Below are positions 5,307 to 5,830 of a stretch of 5,830 nucleotides of DNA, in pieces (position 1 is the stretch's first letter; each line of letters begins with the position of its first letter). This stretch comes from Cyclobacteriaceae bacterium. GTDB lineage: Bacteria; Bacteroidota; Bacteroidia; Cytophagales; Cyclobacteriaceae. A model generated the notes under the pieces. That model worked only from the letters and a program-made list of their open reading frames with translations. It did no database searches and was not told the origin of the DNA. Location of the stretch: the NCBI GenBank assembly GCA_013414665.1, contig CP058703.1, positions 596,242 through 602,071 of the forward strand, written 5' to 3'. The position numbers and the translations under genes are program-made.

Positions 5307-5830
5307 TCACACCGATTTCAGCAATTTTAGCTGCTTTTTTAACTGTAATAAGTGCTGATTGGCGGTTTCGATTTTGTCGTTGAATTCCTCTTTTAGTTTT
5401 GCCGCATTTTTAGACCGGCCAAAGAATTCGAGGTTATTACGCAAAGTAGAAAGGTCGTTTTCTGCCTTTTGAATTTGTTTGCGCAGATTCTGCTCTTTAT
5501 GGAACAATTTACGTTCGGCCTGTGGGTCGTTTTTCAATCCGTAGAGTTGTGATTGAAGTAAGGTTTGCTCGCGATCAGATTCGGAAAGCCCGGAGATGGA
5601 CTGAACGTATTTTTCAACCGCCTCAGCAAAGCGTTGCTTTACAGACGCAATCATGTTTTTAGGAACAAATCCAACGTCATTAAACTGGCCTTGCAATTGG
5701 TTTAATTGTTCAACCGATGTATTTCCGGCAACTGCAGCCGCTATCAGTTCATCAATGATCGATTCTTTTCGTTTCAGGTTTTCTTCCTGCTCCTGATCAG
5801 CCTTTACCTGTAATCCTCTTCGTTGGTCAA
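5307..5830 (-). CDS. DUF349 domain protein, C-terminal part
   Basis: The frame is open from the right edge to the stop at 5307-5309, giving 173 residues; the N-terminus lies beyond the window. It reads GLQVKADQEQEENLKRKESI, IDELIAAAVAGNTSVEQLNQ and LQGQFNDVGFVPKNMIASVK, then QRFAEAVEKYVQSI. The pattern of an aromatic or bulky residue, about four residues, G-x-VP, and a basic helix ending in RF...F/Y is that of a DUF349 repeat, which full-length members carry several times. The remainder (SDREQTLLQSQLYGLKNDPQ ... LEFFGRSKNAAKLKEEFNDK ... LKKQLKLLKSV) is charged and looks like coiled coil. The family's function is poorly defined. Unlike the toxin cassettes it has no frame breaks, and it looks like chromosomal backbone. 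The TTG at 5696 is internal, not the real start. Confidence 0.85.
   Translation of the reverse strand, partial: DQRRGLQVKADQEQEENLKRKESIIDELIAAAVAGNTSVEQLNQLQGQFNDVGFVPKNMIASVKQRFAEAVEKYVQSISGLSESDREQTLLQSQLYGLKNDPQAERKLFHKEQNLRKQIQKAENDLSTLRNNLEFFGRSKNAAKLKEEFNDKIETANQHLLQLKKQLKLLKSV

Overview
The window reads as Bacteroidota, most likely a Cytophagales or Flavobacteriia relative. The evidence is RHS (rearrangement hotspot) core sequences of the Bacteroidota type (YYPFGM near the start, LGRMNQIDPMA and SPYNYSFNDPV near the end), a DUF349 protein of the type common in that phylum, AT-rich intergenic DNA, and a possible TAnnTTTG-type promoter. Every supported gene is on the minus strand, so transcription runs from high to low coordinates.

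The right end (about 5120-5830) looks like ordinary chromosome: the C-terminal part of a DUF349 protein, then a tRNA-Thr (anticodon TGT) with its own intrinsic terminator. Directly downstream of the tRNA is a tandem array of 114-bp units (4728-5138). Each unit repeats the last 16 bases of the tRNA gene plus its terminator.

The rest (1-4727) is a run of orphan polymorphic-toxin tip cassettes without a full RHS gene. In transcription order they are: tip 1 (3947-4561, broken) with membrane-anchored immunity candidate 1 (3568-3954); tip 2 (2828-3373, intact) with immunity candidate 2 (2494-2841, intact, paralogous to candidate 1); an RHS core with an unrelated tip (1219-2425, two frameshifts) and a small exported-protein gene, perhaps its immunity gene (856-1205, one frameshift); and a second RHS core copy running off the left edge (1-513, one frameshift). 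Pairing is inferred from gene order and from 8- and 14-base overlaps between tips and immunity candidates.

Every cassette boundary carries small perfect or near-perfect hairpins of two families. One has the core GGTC-GCCT-GACC, the other GGTG-TTCTT-CACC. In each family the loop and inner stem stay fixed while the outer arms change and remain complementary. They are arranged as repeated composite elements (about 624-720, 3385-3557, 4556-4727) and single hairpins (526-550, 743-766, 2432-2455). Two single hairpins are followed by T-runs and would work as terminators.

An important caution: every reading-frame break I found is a loss of one base, nearly always in a homopolymer, and the tRNA-Thr acceptor stem would also pair perfectly if one G were added to a G-run. 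This may be a sequencing or assembly artefact, in which case most 'pseudogenes' here would be intact genes.
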